Both the position numbers and the translations under genes were made by a program. A stretch of DNA of 33,001 bases, taken from the NCBI GenBank assembly GCA_012031655.1, contig JAAUUD010000006.1:1-33001 (forward strand). The letters run 5' to 3'. The stretch is from Anaerolineae bacterium (GTDB taxonomy: Bacteria; Chloroflexota; Anaerolineae; Aggregatilineales; J027). The first letter of the stretch is position 1, and each line of letters begins with the position of its first letter. The notes below the pieces were generated by a model. The model was given only the letters and a program-made list of their open reading frames with translations. It did not search any database and was not told where the DNA came from. Of this stretch, positions 7,539-16,316 are shown in pieces.

Positions 7539-10479
7539 TAGACACCACACGCCAAACCGCTTCAGGAACCAGTGGAATATCCCGAATACGCGAGCCAACC
7601 GCATCATATACTGCATTTGCAAGGGCAGGAGCAACCCCATCTTTAGGAATTTCTGCCACCGCCTTTGCGCCAAAAGGCCCACTTGGCTCCACAGTCTGCA
7701 CCAGAATCACTTCCAGCTCAGGCATTTCATGTGCCGCATAAATCCTATACGATCCAATGAGCGGATTCAGCATCACACCCTGATCATCATAGATCATCGC
7801 CTCACAGTGACCATAGCCCAGTGCCTGGACCATCCCGCCTTCAACCTGACCACTCGCCGTTACAGGGTTAATCACTACCCCGCAATCCACAGCCATCACC
7901 AGGCGCTTAACCACCACCTGACCTGTTTCCAGGTCAACCTCAACCTCAGCAAACTGCGCCCCAAAAGGCGGCGGACTTTCCATGCTTACGTACGAAGCTG
8001 TACCCATAATCTGACGTTGCTGGTCCTGATGAAGCGAGTGCAGGGCAACGCGCTCCAATGACACACCACGGCCATCTGGAGACCATGCATAGCGATCACG
8101 CAATACAATACCTTCTGCACTGGGTAAATCCAGCATTAAAACAACACGCTCAATAATCTGGTCGCGCACAGACTCCGCAGCTCGTTTAACTGCTGTGCCA
8201 GAAATATAGGTGGTACTCGAAGCATAAGCTCCCGTATCAAAGGGGGTCATATCTGTATCAGAGGAGTAGATAATGATGTCTTCCAGGGGAACTCCCAACA
8301 CTTCAGCAGCTATTTGCGCCAGAACCGTGTCTGACCCAGTACCCAGGTCTGTTGCACCTACCAGTATATTAAACGAACCATCATCGTTGATTTTGATGCT
8401 AGCGCCGCCCATATCAAGCCCTGGAATGGCTGTGCCATGCATACAGATGGCAACCCCAAGTCCACGCCGAATATGCGGGCGAGACGGATCCTGACGCCAA
8501 TTCGGATCATCTCGGCGGTGCCAACCTATAGATTCCATCCCCTGAGCTACACATTCATCCAGACCACTGGAGAGAATCACCGGGATGTTCTTTACATTAT
8601 CAGCATCTCCCTCACCCAATAATGGGGCGATGGGGAGGGGATCACCTACGCGAACATAGTTTTTCTGCCGAAACTCCACCACATCCATGCCCAACGCCAG
8701 AGCAATTTCATCCATATGACTCTCAAGAGCAAACAAAGCCTGCGGGCCTCCGTAGCCACGATAGGCCCCTGGAACAGGGATGTTAGTGTAGCAAACATAG
8801 CATTCAAAGCGCATATGCTCGGCACGATAGGTGCTCAGGCCACGTAACCCGGTTACCGTCTGAACAGTCAGGCCATGCGTGGCATAAGGCCCAGTATTGC
8901 CAATAACGCGCATTTCAATCGCAACAATCGTTCCATCCTGGCTAACGCCTGTTTTGTACGTGATGGTCTGTGGATGCCGGGTGCGGCTTGATACAAACTC
9001 TTCTTCCCGGTTGAACTCCAGACGAACGGGGCGACCGGTAGCGATGGTCAGATGCCCAACAATATCCTCGATCAGCATTTCTTGCTTAACCCCAAAACCG
9101 CCTCCAATGCGGGGCTTGATAACGCGAATACGCTTCACAGGGAGACCTAACAGGGGCGCGACCATCCGCCGAGTATGGAATGGAACCTGTGTTGAGGTGC
9201 GAATCACCAAGCGTTCATCGGCATCCCACCAACTGATAGCAATATGCGGTTCAATAGGCACCTGTTGCACCTGATGAACATGATAGGTATGCTCAAAAAC
9301 ATGGTCCGCTGCGGCAAAACCAACCTCTACGCTACCGACTTCAGCCTGAATATAGTGGCTTATGTTGCGTTCTGCGTTGTAAATATCCTCTGTATCATAT
9401 TCATCATGGATCATCGGAGCACCCGGGCGCATCGCTTCCTCAGCGGTAAAGACCGCAGGCAAAATCTCATATTCCACCCGGATACGCTTGATTGCTTCTT
9501 CTGCAATTTCAAGCGATTCCGCTGCGACCGCGGCCACACGATCACCCACGTAACGCACCTTTGTATCAAAACTCACCTGATCATAAGGGTGAGGGTTCGG
9601 GTAGGACTGCCCACCTGATGCGTACTTCACACGTGGCACATTAAAACAATGGATGACCGCATGGACACCCGGCAAAGTGCGGGCTTCGGAATCATCAATA
9701 CTCAGGATACGGGCATGAGCATGCGGACTCGTCAATAACTTTGCATACAGCATTCCCCGCATTTCCATATCATCGACAAAAGCTGGATTGCCCTTCACGA
9801 GCTTGAGCGAATCTACCTTCGTCTCGGGTTTGCCGACGACCTGCGTTTCTGGAACTTGGGGTGCGTAGATAAACTTGGGCATGACGCGCTGCTGGGTCTG
9901 AACACGCGGCGAGCCGGGGGCAGATTCAGGAGAATCAAGCTCTGGCAAATGTTCGTCTGGGTGCGGCGGCATGAAAGTTAACGGTTCTACCACATTAACG
10001 TGAATTGTAGTCGGCGGCTCGCCCCGCACAACTGCCGCGGCTTCTAACACAGCCTGAACAGGCTTCACATAGCCGGTGCATCGACACAGCACGCCCGAAA
10101 GCGCCTCTCGGGCATCCTTCTCTGTTGGATTAGGGGTCCTGGAGAGCAGCTCGCGTGTCGCTAGAAGCATGGCTGGTGTGCAGTAGCCACACTGGATCGC
10201 CCCTGTTCTCACAAAAGCGTCTTGAATGGGGTGCAATTCGACGCCACGCGCCATCCCCTCGATGGTCTGGATGTCGTGGCCTTCAGCCTGAGCGGCTAAC
10301 ATCACGTCTGCGCTGACCAGACGGCCATCCAGCAAAATCGCTGCTGCGCCGGTTTCTCCGTAGTCGCTTCCGTAACGAACGCTGTAGTACCCCTCACGGC
10401 GCAATACGCGTAACAGCGATTCGCCAGGTTCACAGGTAATTTGCTTCTGAACTCCATTAATGGTGAGGGTAAGTTGCAT
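7531..10479 (-). CDS. Xanthine dehydrogenase/aldehyde oxidoreductase-type molybdoprotein, N-terminal [2Fe-2S] region fused to Mo-binding subunit, with degenerate first cluster
   Basis: 982 aa. Second [2Fe-2S] domain motif QCGYCTPAMLL...VLCRCTGYVKPVQAV; Mo subunit motifs RIGGGFGVKQ, PGAYRGYGGPQALFALE, GPFGAKAVAEIPKDGVAPALANAVYDAVG. First cluster region reads YGSDYGETGAAAILLDGRLVSADVML with no Cys. Confidence 0.93.
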   Translation of the reverse strand: MQLTLTINGVQKQITCEPGESLLRVLRREGYYSVRYGSDYGETGAAAILLDGRLVSADVMLAAQAEGHDIQTIEGMARGVELHPIQDAFVRTGAIQCGYCTPAMLLATRELLSRTPNPTEKDAREALSGVLCRCTGYVKPVQAVLEAAAVVRGEPPTTIHVNVVEPLTFMPPHPDEHLPELDSPESAPGSPRVQTQQRVMPKFIYAPQVPETQVVGKPETKVDSLKLVKGNPAFVDDMEMRGMLYAKLLTSPHAHARILSIDDSEARTLPGVHAVIHCFNVPRVKYASGGQSYPNPHPYDQVSFDTKVRYVGDRVAAVAAESLEIAEEAIKRIRVEYEILPAVFTAEEAMRPGAPMIHDEYDTEDIYNAERNISHYIQAEVGSVEVGFAAADHVFEHTYHVHQVQQVPIEPHIAISWWDADERLVIRTSTQVPFHTRRMVAPLLGLPVKRIRVIKPRIGGGFGVKQEMLIEDIVGHLTIATGRPVRLEFNREEEFVSSRTRHPQTITYKTGVSQDGTIVAIEMRVIGNTGPYATHGLTVQTVTGLRGLSTYRAEHMRFECYVCYTNIPVPGAYRGYGGPQALFALESHMDEIALALGMDVVEFRQKNYVRVGDPLPIAPLLGEGDADNVKNIPVILSSGLDECVAQGMESIGWHRRDDPNWRQDPSRPHIRRGLGVAICMHGTAIPGLDMGGASIKINDDGSFNILVGATDLGTGSDTVLAQIAAEVLGVPLEDIIIYSSDTDMTPFDTGAYASSTTYISGTAVKRAAESVRDQIIERVVLMLDLPSAEGIVLRDRYAWSPDGRGVSLERVALHSLHQDQQRQIMGTASYVSMESPPPFGAQFAEVEVDLETGQVVVKRLVMAVDCGVVINPVTASGQVEGGMVQALGYGHCEAMIYDDQGVMLNPLIGSYRIYAAHEMPELEVILVQTVEPSGPFGAKAVAEIPKDGVAPALANAVYDAVGSRIRDIPLVPEAVWRVVSNV

Positions 10480-10514
10480 TTTTGCCTCCGCTGCTTCTGC
10501 TCAGCGAAACCATC

Positions 10515-11015
10515 CTACGAGGATCCCCTGTGTTCTGCGGAAAGAATCACCTGGGTATGGGGCGCAATATAGAGAGTATACTGTTCCCCCGATTGGAATG
10601 CCAGAAAACCCGCCTGGCTGGTTCGAAAGCGTAACCCAGTGCAAATGATCCAGTAGGATATGCTTTGGGTTAGACTGCGACGTTTGAGCTTTTGAATGCT
10701 GCCCTGCACACGTACTACCTGTGCAGCCAGGATATCTTGCTGCAAACGCTCGCTGGCACGCACTGTTGTATAACCCATCACCCCCATCACCCCCAAAAAA
10801 AAGGGGGTCAGGCAACGGAGTGCATCCCCGGTTTCATCTGTCAAAACCAGTACCAGATAGAAAATAGTCAGAGCAAGACCCGCTAGGGCAGTCAAGCGAA
10901 GCTGACGGCGAAAAGCAAGCTGAAAGCGCGCTTGCTGTGCCGTAGTCATCCTCCCTAGCTGGTTTTCTGCCAGGTCTGCCGGGCTAAACCAGAGAGCCTG
11001 CGCCAGAGTGTCCAT
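10515..11015 (-). CDS. Hypothetical membrane protein
   Basis: Two hydrophobic segments (LTALAGLALTIFYLVLVL, CLTPFFLGVMGVMGYTTV); co-directional, 35 bp upstream of the molybdoprotein and 15 bp downstream of the HD gene. Confidence 0.65.
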   Translation of the reverse strand: MDTLAQALWFSPADLAENQLGRMTTAQQARFQLAFRRQLRLTALAGLALTIFYLVLVLTDETGDALRCLTPFFLGVMGVMGYTTVRASERLQQDILAAQVVRVQGSIQKLKRRSLTQSISYWIICTGLRFRTSQAGFLAFQSGEQYTLYIAPHTQVILSAEHRGSS

Positions 11016-11030
11016 CAATCTGCATGCTCC

Positions 11031-11594
11031 CTATCCAGCGTTACCATTCAGGCTCAGCGCTGCTGCTGAAGCCTGCATAGCCTCCAAAACAAACGGCACA
11101 TGAAACTCCCACAGCGCCACACCAAGGGCTTCTGCGCCTTCCTGAATATCCTGGCGGTTTACCCCAGCCGCAAATGCCTTGTCCTTCCACTTCTTCTTGA
11201 TCGACTGCACGTTCACTTCGCGGATATCGCGGCTAGGCCGGACCAACGTGACAGCGGTGACCAAACCCGTAAGTTCATCCACAGCATACAAGGCTTTATC
11301 GCGTAGCGTTATGCGCTCCCCAAAAGGTCCATGGCTCAGGATAGTTCGGATGTCCTCCTCACTCACCCCATGCTCGCGCAAGAGCGGTGCACCATCCAGC
11401 GGATGCTGTTCCAGGGTAGGGTGAATTTCCCAGTCAAAATCGTGAAGCAACCCTACCAATCCCCAGTTGTCCGGGTCTTCGGCGTAGTGTTGGGCATAGG
11501 CACGCATCGCAACTTCCACCGCCAGCATATGCGTCCGAAGCCCATCGGCCTGCACATACTTTTTAACCAATTCCCAGGCGGCCTCACGCTCCAT
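11031..11594 (-). CDS. HD-superfamily hydrolase
   Basis: GLRTHMLAVEVAMRAYA...WGLVGLLHDFDWEIHP...LSHG: HD-domain metal-ligand pattern. SD-like AAGGAGA upstream of the MEREAAW start. Confidence 0.85.
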   Translation of the reverse strand: MEREAAWELVKKYVQADGLRTHMLAVEVAMRAYAQHYAEDPDNWGLVGLLHDFDWEIHPTLEQHPLDGAPLLREHGVSEEDIRTILSHGPFGERITLRDKALYAVDELTGLVTAVTLVRPSRDIREVNVQSIKKKWKDKAFAAGVNRQDIQEGAEALGVALWEFHVPFVLEAMQASAAALSLNGNAG

Positions 11595-11715
11595 CGGTCT
11601 ATTCTCCTTGATCTCTTCCGCATGCATATATACCATAGGCCAGCATTATGTCCAACATCTGGCAAGATTTCGCTATACTTAAGGGGGAGTATTCAGCCAG
11701 CCGCTATGGAGCCCA

Positions 11716-12156
11716 ATGCTAGAGCAACTGCTTACCCAACTCAATGACAGCAACCCCCAGGAGCGGATTGACGCCCTTAAGGTGCTTGGAGTCGTGGAAG
11801 AAACCCGCGCTGTACATGCCATCTGGATCGTGTATCAACAGGACACCCATCCCCAGGTTCGAAATATGGCCCGTTGGGCAGGGCAGCAAATTGCCACTGC
11901 TCAGCAACACGGGCATGATACCGAAGCAGAACTACAGGCCAGGTTTCAGGCAAGCTCTCTTCAAGGGGGAAGGCCGTTGCTAGACCCCGATTACCTGATT
12001 GAGGACACAACGTTGCAACTCCAGCATACGCAGCCTGACCACGCTGATCGAGCCAACACGCAACATGCACAGCACGCTCCCCAGCCACACTCAAATCCTG
12101 ATGACCCCTTTGATCTCCTAGAGCTGGGGTTAACGTTCCTGAAAGGCAGGGTATGA
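11716..12156 (+). CDS. HEAT-repeat-like protein
   Basis: N-terminal LLTQLNDSNPQERIDALKVLGVVEETRAVHAIWIVYQQDTHPQVRNMARWAGQQI matches HEAT/PBS-lyase-like helix pairs; GGAG upstream. Confidence 0.65.
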   Translation: MLEQLLTQLNDSNPQERIDALKVLGVVEETRAVHAIWIVYQQDTHPQVRNMARWAGQQIATAQQHGHDTEAELQARFQASSLQGGRPLLDPDYLIEDTTLQLQHTQPDHADRANTQHAQHAPQPHSNPDDPFDLLELGLTFLKGRV

Positions 12157-12455
12157 GCAACACTCATCTTAAGGTCTGGTTCCAGAAGCTACAAAACCCA
12201 GACCCCTCCATGCGCAAATCTGCTCTGGAAAACCTGGAAATTATGGGCGAACCCGAAACCCTAACCTGGCTCGCTGATGTCTTCCTGAATGATCCCGAAC
12301 CCGCGCTACGCGAGCAAGCCCAACGGATCGCCAAAGCTATCTACTATCAACAACACCAACAAGCAGCCATACCCAAAGGGGCAACACCCGCTGAGCAAGA
12401 GCAAGCAGCGAGCATCCTAGAACAAGCACGGCACCGTAAAGCAAAACGAGGCTAG
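12153..12455 (+). CDS. Small HEAT-repeat-like protein
   Basis: VWFQKLQNPDPSMRKSALENLEIMGEPETLTWLADVFLNDPEPALREQAQRIAKAI; ATGA overlap with the preceding ORF. Confidence 0.65.
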   Translation: MSNTHLKVWFQKLQNPDPSMRKSALENLEIMGEPETLTWLADVFLNDPEPALREQAQRIAKAIYYQQHQQAAIPKGATPAEQEQAASILEQARHRKAKRG

Positions 12456-12476
12456 TCAAGAGGTCTGCAAAGCACC

Positions 12477-12716
12477 ATGGCCACTTCGCAAGAGAAGATC
12501 ATTGCCTATTACATCTCGCGCCTGCGCGATAAACGTCCTGAAGTTCAGCGCGAAGCTATCCAGGGGTTAGAAGCAATTGGCGCTGAGGCCGAAGAAGCGC
12601 TGGAGCCTCTGAAGGCCCTCTATGAGAGCGCCGCAGAGGAAGCTATTCGGCGCATGGCCCAACTTGCTGCCTATAACATTTTTATGGCCGTCAAGCATCG
12701 GGATGAGGGGCAGTAA
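12477..12716 (+). CDS. Small HEAT-repeat-like protein
   Basis: YYISRLRDKRPEVQREAIQGLEAIGAEAEEALEPLKALYESAAEEAIRRMAQLAAYNIF; the same repeat pattern as the two preceding ORFs. Confidence 0.65.
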   Translation: MATSQEKIIAYYISRLRDKRPEVQREAIQGLEAIGAEAEEALEPLKALYESAAEEAIRRMAQLAAYNIFMAVKHRDEGQ

Positions 12717-14664
12717 CCATCGTCACAAGCGCTTCGGGCGACCCTGCGGACTCAACAGGATAAGACTGCTCAATAAAGATGGCGTGCCACATCTGCAAAA
12801 CGAACCAGCTCCAGACCCGTTGCAGGCCATACACGCGGCGTTCCAGATGATCGCGCGTCTGTTGATGAGCAAGCGCACCCTGTAGACCCAGTGCATTGAA
12901 GCGCTCTGGTGTGAGCAACTGATTGACCTGTGGAAGAAAGACTGTTCGCAGCCAATCTGAGGCCGGTGGGGTAAACCCCCACTTCTTGCGCTTCAATATA
13001 GCACTGGGCACATGGTACCGAGCAGCCTGCTTTAGGACGGCTTTGCCGCCCCTGGGTAGCTTGTGCGCCAGTGGCATCGCCAGGGCCAGGTCAATCAGTT
13101 CATGATCCTGAAAAGGTGCACGGCCTTCTATTGACATGGCCATAGCCAGCTTATCGTAGCGCAGGTTGCTGTCCTCAGCTAACCAGTAGCGCAGTTTGGC
13201 ATAGCCAAGTCGATCTCCCATATGGGGTGTGTCCAGGCTTTCCAGGGTGCTATTCATGGCAGAAAGCGTCTGCTGAAGCGACTCAGGCAAGTGAGTGGCG
13301 CCCAGTACCGCAACCAATGCGGATGGAGGCAGCAAAGCGTCCCAGCCTAAGAAGCGGTCGATCGGGCGCAACAAAGCGGCTTTTTCCGCCAGTTTGTGGG
13401 TTGCGCGCACCAGGTTCGACTTGCCACCCGCCAGCGCGTGCAGCACCCCACGGTTTAGCCCTGACGGGATAAGCTTCCTATAGTGTTCGACACGGGCATC
13501 CTGTTGGAAAAAAGGGTACCCCGCAAAAGTTTCATCGGCACCATCCCCACTCAAGAGCACCGGCACTCCACTTGCCCGCGCCAGAGCAGCCACAAAAACC
13601 GTCTGGATAATCGCTGGATTGGCGATAGGCTCATCCAGCGCATAAACGATCTGCGGCAGGATTGCTGCCAGGTAGTCGCCATGGGGAAGCACGATCTCTC
13701 GATGGTGAGCGGCCAGCGCCTGGGCAGCCACCCGCGCATAATGGATATCTACATTAAATTTCTGGTCTCCAGGAGAGTTCTTCTCAAAATCAAAGCCAAC
13801 CGTAAAACTCCTGACTGACTGGCCAGTTAAACGTCCGGCCAAGGCAGTGACCAGCGTGGAATCCAGGCCGCCACTCAGGAAGGTTCCGAGAGGCACATCA
13901 CTCATCAGGTGATCCTGAACCACCTGAGTCAGTAATCCCTCTAGCCGCTGTGCATTCTCCGCAAAGGAGTAACGATCCTGCCGAGCGAAAGTGGGCTGCC
14001 AATAGGTGCTCAGCTGGGGTTCCTGACCCGCCTCAAGCGTTAGCAGTTGACCAGGACCCAGCTTGTAAATTCCGTGAAAAAGTGTTAAGGGCGGTAAGAC
14101 ATAACCCAACAAAAGGTACTGGTGTAGGGCAGATTCGTCCATTTGACGGACTGCTGCGGGGTGTTGTAACAAGGCCTTGATTTCTGACGCAAACACAAAG
14201 TCAGGACCCCAGCGGGCGTAGTAAAGCGGCTTTTGCCCGGTGCGATCCCGCACCAGGCTCAAGCGACGTTGAGCGCGATTCCACAGGGCGAAAGCATACA
14301 TCCCGCGCAACCGCTCCACTAAACCCAGGCCCCAGGCTTCATAGCCATGCACCAGAACCTCGGTATCTGTTTGCGTGGTAAAAATGTGCCCTGCCTGGCT
14401 GAGTTCCTCCCGCAGCGCCTGGTAATTATAGATTTCGCCATTAAACACTGTGACCACTTGTCGGTCTTCGTTCAGGATCGGTTGTTGACCCGTTTGCAGG
14501 TCGATGATGGCCAGACGCCGAAACCCAAACCCAAGACCAGGGTCTTCCAGAAAGAAGCCCTCTCCATCCGGCCCCCGGTGAGCCAGCGCCGTCGTAAGAC
14601 GCTTAAGCAGAGCGGCCTCAACTGGCGCTTGATCAGGCTTGAGAATTCCACAGATGCCGCACAT
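12691..14664 (-). CDS. asnB: Asparagine synthase (glutamine-hydrolysing)
   Basis: MCGICGILKPDQ with nucleophile Cys2, HRGPDGEG, FNGEIYNY, RDRTGQKPLYYA, SGGLDSTLVTALA, SGDGADETFAGYP. True start at MCGICG, not the 14724 ORF-track start. Confidence 0.95.
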   Translation of the reverse strand: MCGICGILKPDQAPVEAALLKRLTTALAHRGPDGEGFFLEDPGLGFGFRRLAIIDLQTGQQPILNEDRQVVTVFNGEIYNYQALREELSQAGHIFTTQTDTEVLVHGYEAWGLGLVERLRGMYAFALWNRAQRRLSLVRDRTGQKPLYYARWGPDFVFASEIKALLQHPAAVRQMDESALHQYLLLGYVLPPLTLFHGIYKLGPGQLLTLEAGQEPQLSTYWQPTFARQDRYSFAENAQRLEGLLTQVVQDHLMSDVPLGTFLSGGLDSTLVTALAGRLTGQSVRSFTVGFDFEKNSPGDQKFNVDIHYARVAAQALAAHHREIVLPHGDYLAAILPQIVYALDEPIANPAIIQTVFVAALARASGVPVLLSGDGADETFAGYPFFQQDARVEHYRKLIPSGLNRGVLHALAGGKSNLVRATHKLAEKAALLRPIDRFLGWDALLPPSALVAVLGATHLPESLQQTLSAMNSTLESLDTPHMGDRLGYAKLRYWLAEDSNLRYDKLAMAMSIEGRAPFQDHELIDLALAMPLAHKLPRGGKAVLKQAARYHVPSAILKRKKWGFTPPASDWLRTVFLPQVNQLLTPERFNALGLQGALAHQQTRDHLERRVYGLQRVWSWFVLQMWHAIFIEQSYPVESAGSPEALVTMVTAPHPDA

Positions 14665-14753
14665 ACGGCACAGAATAGCGGTAAAACCGTTCCGCGCCAA
14701 GTCGCTTCTCCGCTGAAAAGCCAACGCGTGCTGGAAGGGGAGCCAGGGCCTGG

Positions 14754-14759
14754 TATAAT
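14754..14759 (+). promoter_or_regulatory. Extended -10 element (TGG-TATAAT) just upstream of the zinc-ribbon/LysM gene
   Basis: TGGTATAATG, 9 nt before the ATG at 14769; no SD between them. Confidence 0.55.
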
Positions 14760-14768
14760 GCCGGGCCT

Positions 14769-16316
14769 ATGAGTAGCGAAAGAAGAACCTGCGCCACGTG
14801 TGGCGCAAGCAACCCAGGTGATGCCGCAACATGTGCAATTTGTGGGGCTAAGCTCCGTGCACAGCGCCGCAGTTCTGTGCGGGTCCCGCGTGGGGACGAC
14901 GCCCTATATGACCCCATGTATGGTGAGGATGACCTGCTCGCAGCACGCGCGCCAGGGGGGCTGTGGACGGCTTTGCTGCTCCTTGGGCTGGGGATCGTGG
15001 CGGCGGGGTTGCTGATCTTTGGGGCGAGCCAGCTTGCCGAAGAAACTGCACCTGACGCAGCAGAAGGCCCGGGAGAGGCGGGGAGCAACACGCAAGAAGC
15101 CACTGAAGCTCTGATGGCAGATACCCCGGAAGCTAGGCCTACAGCCGCGGCCAGCCCAACCTCCGGGCAGAGCCTGATCTCGGGACCAACATTACCCGCC
15201 ACAAATACACGTATGGCGGTTCAACTTCTGCCAACCATCACCCCGACCATTACGCTTACGCCAACCCTGGGCCCCTGCGAATATACGATGCGCCTGGGAG
15301 AAACACTCTTTGATCTGGCGCTACGCTGTGGACACCGGGACCTTTCTGCTGTGCAAGCCATCGTCAGTGCCAATAATCTGGCTTGCGATTCCTGCGTGAA
15401 GGAAGGGGATACCATCATCGTGCCTCGGCCAACATCCACCCCAGACCCCAACCCCAGCAGCGCCAATCCCCCAAGCGCACCCACTGAAGTTGCTGATGTC
15501 GGCGTGAGCTTTGGCGGGTTGAATAATGACATTGATGTTGATAACCTCATTGAAGAGCGGTTGGCCGTATTGGAACCTACGCTGGACCCGAACCTGCAAT
15601 GGCACGAGATCTCCCAAGGCCAAACCCTCTATGAAATCGTTGCGATTTACGAAATCGACGTGAAGCTCCTGTCTGAGATCAACCCTGAGGTAGACTTTTT
15701 GCAGTGCGACTTTGGCGAACGCTTTGGTGGGGAAACCTGCTCAGTCTTCTTTTCAATCGGGCAACGCATCCGGGTCCCTGCGCCCACCCCTACGCCCACC
15801 ATCCCGCCAACCCTCAGCGGTAGCGAAACGCCTACCCCTTCACCAACGGCGACCTTCAACGTGCCGCAACTCTTCGCGCCCAGAGAAGGGCAACGCTTTG
15901 AAGCCGCGAGTCTGGTTACCCTGCGCTGGGTCACCACCGGAACGCTAGGCGTTGACGAGGTCTATGTATTGCGGGTGCGGCGCCCTAATACAGATCAAAA
16001 CTGGGTGGCGTTGACTTGCGATCTTGCGTTTGATCTGCCCACGGCCTGGCAGGCACCCAGCAATGACACGGCCCTCTATGAATGGTCAGTGAGTATCGGA
16101 CGCGTAGCCTCTCGCCCGGGCACAGACCAGGCAGAGATGATCCTGCGCCGCAGCAGTTTAAACCTGTGCCAATTTTCAACACCGCTCCCCATCGATTGGG
16201 AAGTTGCAGCCTATGCGGTGGCGCGCGATGTGGGGGTCGTCCTAGATACGGAAATCGTGGCAGAGCGCTATCCTACACCGCCACGTCGCTTTAGTTGGCA
16301 AGGACGGGTGCCATGA
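14769..16316 (+). CDS. Zinc ribbon, TM segment and two LysM-type domains in a Pro/Thr-rich envelope protein
   Basis: N-terminal CATCGASNPGDAATCAICG; TM GGLWTALLLLGLGIVAAGLLIFG; LysM-like YTMRLGETLFDLALRCGHRDLSAVQAIVSANNLACDSCVKEGDTIIVPRP and HEISQGQTLYEIVAIYEIDVKLLSEINP...GQRIRVPAPTPTP. Confidence 0.85.
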   Translation: MSSERRTCATCGASNPGDAATCAICGAKLRAQRRSSVRVPRGDDALYDPMYGEDDLLAARAPGGLWTALLLLGLGIVAAGLLIFGASQLAEETAPDAAEGPGEAGSNTQEATEALMADTPEARPTAAASPTSGQSLISGPTLPATNTRMAVQLLPTITPTITLTPTLGPCEYTMRLGETLFDLALRCGHRDLSAVQAIVSANNLACDSCVKEGDTIIVPRPTSTPDPNPSSANPPSAPTEVADVGVSFGGLNNDIDVDNLIEERLAVLEPTLDPNLQWHEISQGQTLYEIVAIYEIDVKLLSEINPEVDFLQCDFGERFGGETCSVFFSIGQRIRVPAPTPTPTIPPTLSGSETPTPSPTATFNVPQLFAPREGQRFEAASLVTLRWVTTGTLGVDEVYVLRVRRPNTDQNWVALTCDLAFDLPTAWQAPSNDTALYEWSVSIGRVASRPGTDQAEMILRRSSLNLCQFSTPLPIDWEVAAYAVARDVGVVLDTEIVAERYPTPPRRFSWQGRVP

